A stretch of DNA of 64,000 bases, taken from Actinacidiphila rubida (GTDB lineage: Bacteria; Actinomycetota; Actinomycetes; Streptomycetales; Streptomycetaceae). The position numbers were made by a program, and so were the translations under genes. The stretch is taken from NCBI RefSeq assembly GCF_900110255.1, contig NZ_FODD01000013.1, forward strand, positions 62,001 through 126,000, in the 5' to 3' direction. How positions within the stretch are numbered: the stretch's first letter is position 1; the number at the start of each line of letters is the position of its first letter. The notes beneath the pieces are model-generated. The model was given only the letters and a program-made list of their open reading frames with translations, was not told the DNA's origin and ran no database searches. Below, piece after piece: positions 17,111 through 25,634 of this stretch.

Positions 17111-19768
17111 CTACTGCGGCTGGCCCGCCGCCGCCCCCGCCGCGATGAGCTGGCGGTTGATGTCGCGGACCGGCCCGGGTTCGACCTTGAGGACCGCGCG
17201 GTCGTAGGTCACCAGACCGTTCAACTCGCCCTCGACGTCGCTGATCTGGGTGTAGACCGACCCGGACAGGTCGCCCTCGGCGTCCGGCAGCAGCAGACTC
17301 GTGTTGGCGACGTACGCCTTGGTCAGCTCCGCGATGGTGGGCACGTCACCGTAGTTCTGACCGCCGGAGACGCCCAGGATGTGGCCGGGAATCGTCAGCG
17401 AGTACCCGCCGTGCTCGCCGTCCACCGCGGCGCGGGTGGCGTCCGGGGCCGGCGAGGCCGGGCCGTGGTAGAGGTGGTAGTCGATCAGGTCACCGCGACC
17501 CGAATCGCCCTTCGAGGCACAGCAGTTGACCCCCGAGGCAGGGTCGACCAGCCGGCTCGGGTCCTGCTGCTTCACCGCGTCCGCGAGGGCCCCGGTGGCC
17601 TCCTTGGACTTCTCGCCCCATCCCTCGTTGGTCATCGTCCAGATGACGATGGAGGGGGTGCTGATGTGCTGGTCGACGATCTCGTGCACCTGCTGGGTGA
17701 ACGCCTGGTCGCTCGCGGCGGTCGCGTCCGGGCCGGCGTTGCGGCTCGGCATGTCCTGCCAGACCATCAGGCCCAGCCTGTCGGCCCAGTAGTACCAGCG
17801 GGCGGGCTCGACCTTGATGTGCTTGCGCACCGCGTTGAAGCCCAGCTCCTTGTGGAGTTCGAGGTCGGACTTCAGGGCCGCGTCCGTCGGCGCGGTGTAG
17901 ATGCCGTCCGGCCAGAAGCCCTGGTCGAGGGTGGCGAGCACGTACGTGGGCTTGCCGTTCAGCTCGATCTTGTTGACCCCGCCGACCTTGCCGACGGAGA
18001 TCGAGCGCATGCCGAAGTAGGAGCCGACGTCGTCGTGCGAACGCCCCTGTCCCACCGTGACCTTGAGGTCGTACAGGAACGGGTGGTCGGGGCTCCACAG
18101 GTCCGGGTGCGGAATGCTCAGCCGCAACTGCGTGCCGACGGTGCCGACCACGGACCCCACCGGGGTGTGGCCCGCGTACGCGGTGGCGATCACGCGGGTC
18201 GAGGCGGGCGTGCCCGCGGACGGGCGCACGGTCACCGCCAGCGACGAGTCGGGGACGTTCGGCGTGAGCACCAGGGAGTCGACGCTCGCCTCGGGCACCG
18301 GCTCCAGCCACACCGTCTGCCAGATCCCGGAGGTGGGCGTGTACCAGATGCCGCTCGGGCTGCGCGACTGCTTGCCGGTCGGCGTCTGGTCGTCGGTGGT
18401 GTCCTTCACCTTCAGCAGGACGGTCTGCGGACCGGTCCCCGTCACCGCGTCGGTGACGTCGGCGGTGAACGCCTCGTACCCGCCGACGTGGTGGGCGACC
18501 TGCTTGCCGTTGACGTAGACCCACGCCTCGTAGTCGACCGCGCCGAAGTTCAGGTGCAGCCGGTTGCCCGAGCCGATCCGCCAGTTCGCCGGCACGGTGA
18601 ACTGGCGCTGGTACAGCGACCAGTCGTGGTGCGCCGCGACGCCGGACAGCGGCGCCTCCATCGGGTACGGCACCAGGATCTTGCCGCTCAGCCCGCCGCT
18701 GGGCAGCGGGGCATTCTCGTCGGTGCCCTGGAACTGCCAGGTCCCGTTGAGGTTCTGCCACTTCTCCCGGGTCAGCTGCGGCCGCGGGTAGTCGGGCAGC
18801 GCGTTCGTGGGGCTGACGTCCTTGGCCCACTTGGTCGCGAAGTACCAGGTGGAGTTGTTGGTCGCCAGCCCCGAGAACAGCGGGACCGGCCCGGCGGCGG
18901 TGGCCAGGCCGCCCTGCCCGTCGTAGCTGATCCGCACGTCGGAGTGCAGCGCCGCGGGGATGTCGTCGGCACCGGCGGTGAGCACCAGGCGCGAGGCGTC
19001 CGACGGGTCGAGGGCCACACCGGGCGTCCAGCGGTGGGCACCGGCGATGACCGCCAGGTGCTTGCCGAGATCGGCGGGCAACGCCGCGGCGGGGCCGGGC
19101 AGTTGCACGGTCGCGGTCTTGCCGGACGTGTCGACCGCGGCGTCGACGGGCTGCGGCGTCCAGCCGGCGGGCAGGTGCAGTGCCGCGTCCGGGATCGCCT
19201 GGCGGGTGATGCCGGGGCCCGACCACTGGGTGGTGATGTAGGCCCCGCCGTTGCCCTGGTTGTAGTCGTACGCCAGCTGGTGCATGCCGGCGGTGAGGGT
19301 GATCGGCTGGGACGTCGTCTGCACGTCCCAGTCGGTCGTCCAGTGGTCGATCACGCTGGACCCGTCGAGCGACATCCGGAATCCGTTGTCGCCCTTGATG
19401 TAGAACGTGTAGGTGCCGTCGGCCGGGACGTCCAGCTGGCCCGTCCAGTGCACGGCGACGTTCTCGGTGGAACCCGCGTAACTGCGCAGCGCGGGGAGCA
19501 GGTCCGGGACGTTCAGGGACGGCTCGACCCCGGTGCTGCTGTACTGGGCGAAGTCCAGCGAGGTGGCGTCGGAGCTGAGGTAGTAGTCGGCGCGCAGGCC
19601 CTGCGGCGTGGCGTCGGCGGCTGCCGCGGCGTGCGGCTCACCCGACGGCGCCTCGGCGGCACCGGCGGCGCCGGATGCGAACGGGCTGAGCAGTGCCACG
19701 CCCAGCGCCAGCGGCACGAGGGCGGCCAGCCGGCGTCGGCGGGATGTGCGGATACGGCCTGATCTCAC
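17111..19768 (-). CDS. Secreted PA14-domain glycoside hydrolase family 2
   Basis: 885 aa. The GTG at 19768 was chosen because GGAGAGG lies 10 nt upstream and a basic n-region (RTSRRRR) plus hydrophobic core and AGA cleavage follow. A PA14 module comes first (about 50-185: LRADYYLSS, YTFYIKGDNGFRMSLDG). Then a GH2 jelly-roll sugar-binding domain (NLNGTWQFQGT, NFGAVDYEAWVYVNGKQVAHHVGGYEAF), an Ig-like domain, and a TIM barrel with acid/base Glu715 in TMTNEGWGE and probable nucleophile Glu785 in DGEHGGYS. Family members are beta-galactosidases, beta-glucuronidases or beta-mannosidases; the sugar is not clear here. A LacI-type operator lies 68 bp upstream. Confidence 0.9.
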   Translation of the reverse strand: MRSGRIRTSRRRRLAALVPLALGVALLSPFASGAAGAAEAPSGEPHAAAAADATPQGLRADYYLSSDATSLDFAQYSSTGVEPSLNVPDLLPALRSYAGSTENVAVHWTGQLDVPADGTYTFYIKGDNGFRMSLDGSSVIDHWTTDWDVQTTSQPITLTAGMHQLAYDYNQGNGGAYITTQWSGPGITRQAIPDAALHLPAGWTPQPVDAAVDTSGKTATVQLPGPAAALPADLGKHLAVIAGAHRWTPGVALDPSDASRLVLTAGADDIPAALHSDVRISYDGQGGLATAAGPVPLFSGLATNNSTWYFATKWAKDVSPTNALPDYPRPQLTREKWQNLNGTWQFQGTDENAPLPSGGLSGKILVPYPMEAPLSGVAAHHDWSLYQRQFTVPANWRIGSGNRLHLNFGAVDYEAWVYVNGKQVAHHVGGYEAFTADVTDAVTGTGPQTVLLKVKDTTDDQTPTGKQSRSPSGIWYTPTSGIWQTVWLEPVPEASVDSLVLTPNVPDSSLAVTVRPSAGTPASTRVIATAYAGHTPVGSVVGTVGTQLRLSIPHPDLWSPDHPFLYDLKVTVGQGRSHDDVGSYFGMRSISVGKVGGVNKIELNGKPTYVLATLDQGFWPDGIYTAPTDAALKSDLELHKELGFNAVRKHIKVEPARWYYWADRLGLMVWQDMPSRNAGPDATAASDQAFTQQVHEIVDQHISTPSIVIWTMTNEGWGEKSKEATGALADAVKQQDPSRLVDPASGVNCCASKGDSGRGDLIDYHLYHGPASPAPDATRAAVDGEHGGYSLTIPGHILGVSGGQNYGDVPTIAELTKAYVANTSLLLPDAEGDLSGSVYTQISDVEGELNGLVTYDRAVLKVEPGPVRDINRQLIAAGAAAGQPQ

Positions 19769-20103
19769 TGCGGATACACCTCTCCGTGGGAGAACTCGGC
19801 GTCCAGGGAAGGGCGGAGTTACATGCCTCCGCCATCTTTCTAACGTTGGAAAGCTGGACCGGGAGAATGAAACCAGGGCGGCGCAGTGCCGTCTACCCCC
19901 CTGTGCGAACTCTGTGACACGGCGAGCTGCGACTTCGTCGTCACGCTCACGCGCGCTGGTCACACGGTGCGAGCCCGGCTGACCTCTCGTCAGCCGAGTG
20001 ACCGGGCGACCAGGTGGGCGCGCGCGCACGTGACCCACCGTCTCTCCATCGTTGAAAATTCAGAGCGCCCCGGAGCCCGCGCGCCCGGAGCGGGGGCGGC
20101 GGG
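19769..20103. other. Intergenic region, GH2 promoter zone
   Basis: 335 bp upstream of the GH2 gene and downstream of the next minus-strand gene. It holds one clear operator-like palindrome (19836-19853) and a degenerate copy (20042-20059). I saw no gene with codon bias and a ribosome site. Confidence 0.6.
19836..19853. promoter_or_regulatory. LacI-type operator CTTTCTAACGTTGGAAAG
   Basis: An 18-bp dyad, 16 of 18 positions symmetric, with the central AACGTT typical of LacI/GalR-family operators. It lies 68-85 bp upstream of the GH2 start. A degenerate relative is at 20042-20059. No LacI gene is present in the window. Confidence 0.6.
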
Positions 20104-22638
20104 TCAGGGGGTGAGCGTGACCGCGGCCCGGTCGCCCTCGCCTGCGGTGACCCTGAAGGTGAACAGCTTGGCCGAGCTGTCGTACGCGACGGCGCCGGCG
20201 CTTCCGGTGGTGGCGGTGACGGCCGGCTTCCGCGGCGCGTAACCGTGCAGCGTGACGGGCCCCTCCCCCGCGGCGAACGCGATGGTCGCGTGCACCATCC
20301 CGTCGTCGCTGAGGTGCTCGACGCGCTTGTCGCCGTGCGGAACGAACTTGTCAGCGTCGCCGAGGAAGGCGATGCCGGACGGGCCGACGGGCGCGACGAT
20401 CCAGTACGTCCCGCTTCCGACGGTGGCGCTGACCCCGCCGCCCTTGCCGACCAGGGCGCCCCGGCCGGCGAAGTGGTCGTAGACGTAGGCCGGTCCGGTC
20501 TCCCCCACTTCGGCCAGCGTGAACGAGGCGTCCTGGGACATGCCGGTCGGCACGCTGCCCTGCGTGACGCCCAGCCAGTCGATGTTGCCGCCGCTGGCCC
20601 CGGTGGCGGTGGCGCGCACGGTGTTGGCGCCCGCGGCGAGCGTGGCGGTCGTTCCGACCACGCTCCACGTCGTCCACCAGCCGGTCGAGGGGAACGACAG
20701 GTCGGTGGCGGCGGCGCCGTTCACCGAGACCGCCAGCGGGCGGTCGGTGAAGGAGGCGTTGGCGTAGCGGAACTGCAGCGTGTAGGTGCCCGCGGCGGGC
20801 GCCTGCACCGTCCACTCCACGTAGTCGCCGTCGGCGTGCTGGTAGTCGGCGAAACCGCTGCCGGTGTAACCGGAGTTGTCCCTGCCGACGACGGCGCCGG
20901 ACAGTTTCGCGCTCTCCGCCTGGTAGATCTGCTGGGGGGCCGCGAACTGCCGTGCGTAGGCGAAGACATAGCGGTAGGTGAGACCCACGTGCGCGGCATG
21001 CGTGGACGCCACCATGGCCGGCATCCTTCCCGCCGCCTCGCCGACGTAGGTCGCGTCGGTGGGGACGATGGGCACGTCCGGCTTGACGATGATCCCGTCC
21101 GGACGGACCACCTTGAACAGGTTGCCGGCGTTCACCTTGCCGAGCTTGTCCCCGACGCCGACCGGGCCCGCCGACAGGTTCGCCAGCAGCAGGTTGCCGG
21201 TCTCGCCGCTCATGAACACGTCCACCCACGGCCACACCCCGAGCGAGCCGGCGAGCTGCGAGTCGTAGAGGAACATGTCCCACTTGGGCCGGTCGAAGCG
21301 GTCGTCGCTGACCCTGATCGTGGTGAGGTTCGGGTAGCGCGTGGTCTGCAGGTAGTCGCGGGGCAGCGCCATGCAGTACTGGAGGTCCAGGCCGTCGTCC
21401 GCGGCGTGGTGGGCCATGCCGTCGAAGAACGCGTCGGCGTCGGTGAGGTTCTCCGCGGGCTTGGCGTTGTTGCACAGCCAGTCCTGCTCGTAGACGACGA
21501 CTCCGGCGTCCCGCAGGTAGTCCATGACGTTCTGCCAGAACGCCGGGTCGATGACGACGTTGTTCGACATGGCGTACTCGCCGCGGTACGGGCTGGACTT
21601 GTCCATCCAGCGGGCGTGGGTGACCAACGGCATCCCCAACTGCTTCTGGAACGAGGCCAGTCCGTTCGGGAACAGTTCCTTGTCCGCCTCGTACAGCGAG
21701 GTGCCGTCGGGGAGGTCGTTCCAGTCGCCGTTCGGGCCCTTGGGGTACCACCAGCTGTCGAGCTGCAGATAGCCCATCGGGATCCGCTGCGCCGCCCACT
21801 CGTCGCGGACCGCCAGCAGGGTCCCCGCGTAGCCCTTGTCCTGCTCGAACGTGTAGTAGTAGTCCGCGCCGTTGTCCGTCCAGTAGCCCAAGGTGCTGAG
21901 GACCACACCCGCATCGTTGGCCGGCAGCGGCTTGCCCGCGAGACGGGTCAGCGCGGCGCCCCACGCGCGGTGGGCGGCGCCGACGCCGGCCTTCGTCGAC
22001 AGGATCGTCTGCCGGGTGTAGCCGGCCGGCAGCGTGGCGATCGAGCTGATCACCCCCGCCGCGATCGAGCCGTCGGCGGCCTGCGAGGTCTGCGCCTCCT
22101 GGAAGTGGTTCGCCGCCGAGAGAACGAACGTGCCGCCCTTGTCGTCGAAGAACACCCACGGGCTGTCCGACGCGCCGGCGAAGGTGTTGAACTGGAACCG
22201 TCCGAAGCAGTCGCTGTGGCTGAGCTGGTGGGCGAGCTTCGGGTAGCCCGTGAAGGTCGGGAACGGGCTGCCGTTGGCCCCCGCGGTCACGTAGGTGTCG
22301 GTGAAGACGACGGACGACGCGGTGTTGTAGACGCGGATGCCGCCCTGGCGCGCACCGCCCTGGAAGGTGAACGTGGTCTCGCTGTAGGACCCGAGCGCGT
22401 CGGACCCCGCGCGGGTGGCGATGCCGGTGGCCGCCGAGCCGACCGTGCCGCTGAACGTCCAGTCCAGGTCGCCGGCGATGACCCGCCAGGCGCCCGACGG
22501 GGCGACCGTGGCCTTGAGGTCCTTCGGTCCGGTCGTGCTCGCGTTCGCCCGGCCCGCCGGGACGGCGAGCGGCAGCGCCAGGGCGGCGGAGCCGAGTCCG
22601 GCGGCCCTGAGGAAGTCGCGACGGTTGAATCCGGTCAT
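20104..22638 (-). CDS. Tat-exported TIM-barrel glycosidase-like protein with CBM6/35 module
   Basis: 844 aa. Tat signal NRRDFLRAAGLGSAALALPL; ATG with GAGGAGC 9 nt upstream. An N-terminal beta-sandwich (about 35-240) leads into a barrel with GYLQLDSWWYPKG (Asp294) and VVVYEQDWLC (Asp386), acids placed like the nucleophile and acid/base of retaining alpha-glycosidases of the GH27/GH36/GH31 kind. From about 571 to 705 there is a CBM6/35-type module (IYQAESAKLSG, YVEWTVQAPAAGTYTLQFRYAN, NIDWLGV), followed by a beta-rich tail. I cannot assign a GH family with confidence. Position next to a secreted GH2 enzyme supports a polysaccharide role. Confidence 0.75.
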   Translation of the reverse strand: MTGFNRRDFLRAAGLGSAALALPLAVPAGRANASTTGPKDLKATVAPSGAWRVIAGDLDWTFSGTVGSAATGIATRAGSDALGSYSETTFTFQGGARQGGIRVYNTASSVVFTDTYVTAGANGSPFPTFTGYPKLAHQLSHSDCFGRFQFNTFAGASDSPWVFFDDKGGTFVLSAANHFQEAQTSQAADGSIAAGVISSIATLPAGYTRQTILSTKAGVGAAHRAWGAALTRLAGKPLPANDAGVVLSTLGYWTDNGADYYYTFEQDKGYAGTLLAVRDEWAAQRIPMGYLQLDSWWYPKGPNGDWNDLPDGTSLYEADKELFPNGLASFQKQLGMPLVTHARWMDKSSPYRGEYAMSNNVVIDPAFWQNVMDYLRDAGVVVYEQDWLCNNAKPAENLTDADAFFDGMAHHAADDGLDLQYCMALPRDYLQTTRYPNLTTIRVSDDRFDRPKWDMFLYDSQLAGSLGVWPWVDVFMSGETGNLLLANLSAGPVGVGDKLGKVNAGNLFKVVRPDGIIVKPDVPIVPTDATYVGEAAGRMPAMVASTHAAHVGLTYRYVFAYARQFAAPQQIYQAESAKLSGAVVGRDNSGYTGSGFADYQHADGDYVEWTVQAPAAGTYTLQFRYANASFTDRPLAVSVNGAAATDLSFPSTGWWTTWSVVGTTATLAAGANTVRATATGASGGNIDWLGVTQGSVPTGMSQDASFTLAEVGETGPAYVYDHFAGRGALVGKGGGVSATVGSGTYWIVAPVGPSGIAFLGDADKFVPHGDKRVEHLSDDGMVHATIAFAAGEGPVTLHGYAPRKPAVTATTGSAGAVAYDSSAKLFTFRVTAGEGDRAAVTLTP

Positions 22639-23350
22639 GGAGTGCTCCTCGTCTCGTTGCGGCGGCAGCGGGCCCGCGAGGCCCGCTGACGTGTCGTCGA
22701 AGCCGCGCCGTGGAAGCGTCACGTGCCGTGCACGCGCGTCGTGCCGGGTGAATGCCCGTCGCACGGTGGGGACGCGCGCTGCGGATGCGCGTCGTGCGGG
22801 GCGGGCGCGGCGGGTCCCGGCGGCGGCGGGAGGCGGTGCTCGTCACGGAATGTGCCGGGGCGGAACGGGACGACCGGGGAACGGGGTTCGAGCGCACGCG
22901 GCCGTGCCGGTCCGGCGCACAGGGATGCCCGTCGCCCAGCGAGGGGTTGTGGGGCTCAGTGTGCTGTCGTGTTTCTTTTGAGGTCAAGACTCCCGACCGA
23001 AGGAACAGTTCCGAACATCCCGGCTCACCGACAAGCCGCAGGCCGACGGCTCTTCGGCACGGCCGGCGCACCTCGCCCCCTCGCGCCATTCACCCACCTG
23101 AACGCGCATCGGGCGTTCAACTCCGCCTGCCATCCCTTCCGTTGACCATGCGGCGGGGTTGACCACCTCGTTCCGCCGGGGTTAGCGTCGCCTCTTGTCA
23201 CGGTTCACAGTGCCGACTCTCATTCACGTACATGACTAGCCCATGGTCCCGGATGCCTTCGCGCCACACGCGGGGGCACGTGCCGTCCGGGACCCCGTCC
23301 CCCACCTCCCCTCATCCCCAGGACAGGCGCGCCGTGCCAGGCTGGCCGGC
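22639..23350. other. 712-bp divergent intergenic region, no gene recognised
   Basis: This separates the Tat-exported glycosidase-like gene from a divergent LysR gene. Short frames in it lack a ribosome site and convincing codon use. Visible elements are a GAGGTC-AA-GACTCC dyad (22980-22993) and two direct GTTGACCA copies 17 bp apart (23141-23148 and 23158-23165). Either could bind the LysR protein or another regulator. Confidence 0.5.
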
Positions 23351-24292
23351 ATGGACCTCCACGCACTGCGCATCTTCCAGTCGGTGGCCCGGCACCAGCA
23401 CCTGAGCCGTGCGGCCGAGGAACTGCGCATCGCGCAGCCGTCGGTGAGCAGGGTGATCTCCCGGCTCGAGCGCGAGGTGGGCACGCCGTTGTTCCATCGC
23501 GGCGGGCGGCTGCGGCTCAACGACTACGGGCTGATCCTGCAGCGCCATGTCGACCGCGCGCTGGGCGAGTTGGAGGCGGCGCAGCGGGCGCTGGCCGAGG
23601 CGCGGGAGCACGGTGTGGGCAGCGTCGGCCTGGCCTCCGAGACGCTGCTGACCCTCACCGACGTCGTGGCGGCGTTCCGCCACGGCCACCCGCAGGTCGG
23701 CGTGCGGCTCCTGCAGGCTCCGGCCTCCGACATGGTGCGGCTGCTGGAGACCGGCGAGGTCGACCTCTGCGTGACGTCGCAGGCGCTGTCCGGCGACGGC
23801 CTGGAGTCGCGGGAGATCCTGCGCGAGGAGGTGCTTCTGGCCCTCCCCCTGGACCACCGGCTCGCGGGCCGGGACCGGGTGACCCTGGAGGAGATCGCGC
23901 GCGAGCCCGTGGTCACCGCCCGGCCGGGCCACTGGCTGCGGCTGCTGCTCGACCGCCTGCTCGCCGCGCGCGGCCTGGACGCGGAGGTGGTCTGCGAGAG
24001 CGACGAGGCGGCGTCGCTCCAGGCCCTCATCAGCTCCGGGCTGGGCGTCGGCCTGATCCCCGAGGTGTCCCGCCGGGTCGGCAGCGAGTCGGCGGTCCCC
24101 GTCGCCTGGGCCTCCGTGGACGCCCAGGGCTGCGAGCGGGTGCTTCGCCTGGTCTGGCGCAGGCACGGGCACCTCTCCCCCGCCGCTCGTTCGCTGCGTG
24201 CCTCGATCGCCTCCGCGCGGTTCCTGCCCGAGTCCGTCCCCGGCCTGCGCCGTGCCGGAGGCGCTGGACCGGCCGGGGACGCCGAGGCGTGA
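23351..24292 (+). CDS. LysR-family transcriptional regulator
   Basis: 313 aa. The N-terminal winged HTH is canonical (MDLHALRIFQSVARHQHLSRAAEELRIAQPSVSRVISRLEREVGTPLF split over residues 1-45), followed by the LysR linker helix and a periplasmic-binding-like effector domain from about 90 to 295 (GSVGLASETLLTL, LISSGLGVGLIPEVS). Start is the ATG after GCCGGC; the ribosome site is weak. It is divergent from the glycosidase-like gene across a long spacer, so that gene is a possible target. The effector is unknown. Confidence 0.92.
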   Translation: MDLHALRIFQSVARHQHLSRAAEELRIAQPSVSRVISRLEREVGTPLFHRGGRLRLNDYGLILQRHVDRALGELEAAQRALAEAREHGVGSVGLASETLLTLTDVVAAFRHGHPQVGVRLLQAPASDMVRLLETGEVDLCVTSQALSGDGLESREILREEVLLALPLDHRLAGRDRVTLEEIAREPVVTARPGHWLRLLLDRLLAARGLDAEVVCESDEAASLQALISSGLGVGLIPEVSRRVGSESAVPVAWASVDAQGCERVLRLVWRRHGHLSPAARSLRASIASARFLPESVPGLRRAGGAGPAGDAEA

Positions 24293-24306
24293 CCACGCGG
24301 TTGACA

Positions 24307-24351
24307 GGGTTGGCCGGGTTGGCCGGGTGGGCCGGGTGGGCCGGGTTGAGG
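24307..24351. repeat. 9-bp minisatellite, five copies
   Basis: Five head-to-tail copies of GGGT(T/G)GGCC, the last degenerate, between the convergent LysR and acetyltransferase genes. Probably replication-slippage DNA; it may hinder read-through. Confidence 0.75.
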
Positions 24352-24402
24352 TGGTTCAAGGGGTTTGAGCACGAGTCGGTCACGGGTGCCCGGCGGACGT
24401 GA

Positions 24403-25362
24403 CTAGGCCTGCCGGGTGAAGGAGTGCAGGCGGTCGATCTCGGTGAATCCCGCCCGGTCGTACATGCCGTTGGCCGCGGTGCGGTCGCGTTCGGCGTCGC
24501 CGGACGGGGCGTCGTCGTCGACGTAGAGGATCACCTCGTGGGCGCCCACCTCGGTGAGGAGGTCGAGTGCGGCACCGAGCATGGCGAGGCCGAGGCCCCG
24601 TACCCGGGCGGGCGGGGCGGCACCGATCCACCACAGCACCCCGGTCCCCTCGACGGTGCTGCCGACGGTGGCCTCGGCGAGCAGTTCGCCGTCCTCGCGG
24701 ACCTCCAGGCGATTGCCCGGAGGGTCCTCGGAGCGGGCCGCGGTGATCGCGACGTGCGCGGCACCTGGCAGGCCGGTGGCCGGCAGGGGGCCGGCCGGGA
24801 GCGGGCGCCGCATGTAGCGCCACCGGTCACGGCCGGTGAAGCCGGCGTCCAGGAGCGCATCCCGCGTGGCCCGGCGGTGGACGGCGGGCAGTCCCTCCAG
24901 GCCGAGCGTGAGGGCGGACGCGAACGCGAAGGCGTACACGACGCGTTCACCGAGGCGGCGGAGCACGTGGGCGAGCAGCGCTTCGGCGACGGACGGCGCC
25001 TCACGGCAGTGCAGCCACAGGACGAAGCCGGCCCCGTCGCGGGGGCGGACGGCGCGGGAGACGACGCCCAGGAGCGTGCCCGCCGCGTCGTGGACCACGT
25101 CGGTGACGGGGGGTTCCAGCTCGGCCCACCAGCCGCCGTCGACCGGCGAGCGTCCGGCCAGCGCCTCGGCGAGCATCGCCGCAGTGACGGCCGGCTGGCC
25201 GGGCAGCCGGTCCGCCGCGACGAGGTCGAGCACCGCGAGCTCGTCGGCCACCGCGTACGGCCGTACCGACAGCTCCGCCCCGAAAGGTGATGTCCTGGTC
25301 GCCACGCGTGCTGCCCGCCCTTCTCGCAGGGTGACCGCCTCCGGCCCGGTCCCCTCTGCCAC
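24403..25362 (-). CDS. GNAT-family N-acetyltransferase, two-domain
   Basis: About 319 aa from a GTG at 25362, with GGAAGGG 6 nt upstream. A second GTG (MATRTSPFGAEL...) with GAAGGGCGGG nearby and a longer ATG at 25404 are alternatives. The C-terminal half carries the GNAT acetyl-CoA motif (ARVRGLGLAMLGAALDLL) and the closing NGMYDRAGFTEIDRLHSF signature. The N-terminal half has weaker GNAT-like features (RPYAVADELAVLDLV, LLGVVSRAVRPRDG), suggesting a tandem-GNAT protein with one active site. Substrate unknown. Confidence 0.82.
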   Translation of the reverse strand: MAEGTGPEAVTLREGRAARVATRTSPFGAELSVRPYAVADELAVLDLVAADRLPGQPAVTAAMLAEALAGRSPVDGGWWAELEPPVTDVVHDAAGTLLGVVSRAVRPRDGAGFVLWLHCREAPSVAEALLAHVLRRLGERVVYAFAFASALTLGLEGLPAVHRRATRDALLDAGFTGRDRWRYMRRPLPAGPLPATGLPGAAHVAITAARSEDPPGNRLEVREDGELLAEATVGSTVEGTGVLWWIGAAPPARVRGLGLAMLGAALDLLTEVGAHEVILYVDDDAPSGDAERDRTAANGMYDRAGFTEIDRLHSFTRQA

Positions 25363-25634
25363 GTCCTCCCTTCCAGCGTGCGCGCGACGGGGGCCGCGCG
25401 CCACGGCCGCCGTGCGTGCCGGGGGCCGTCAGGGTCCGGCCTCTTGCTCCCCGCGTCATGCCTCCATAGCACTATTCGTCTTTGATCCCATCTCCCGGCA
25501 GCCATAACGTCGTGATCGAAGGCGAGCCCGCGACGCCTCGCCAACACGGCGCGCGAACACCGGCGTTCGGCCGTCGGGCGCCGTTCGGCGGGGCCCCTGG
25601 CACACCCACACGGCATCTCCCGGAGGAGACGATC

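Noticed and set aside
17111..22638. GH2 and barrel-protein genes as a single operon
   Set aside because: They are co-directional but separated by 335 bp with operator-like sites, so separate promoters are more likely.
22752..23162. 136-codon plus-strand frame in the long intergenic region
   Set aside because: No ribosome site, Arg/Ser/Pro-rich, and several frames are equally open.
24307..24351. Possible CRISPR or regulatory array
   Set aside because: 9-bp units without spacers; a minisatellite between convergent genes.
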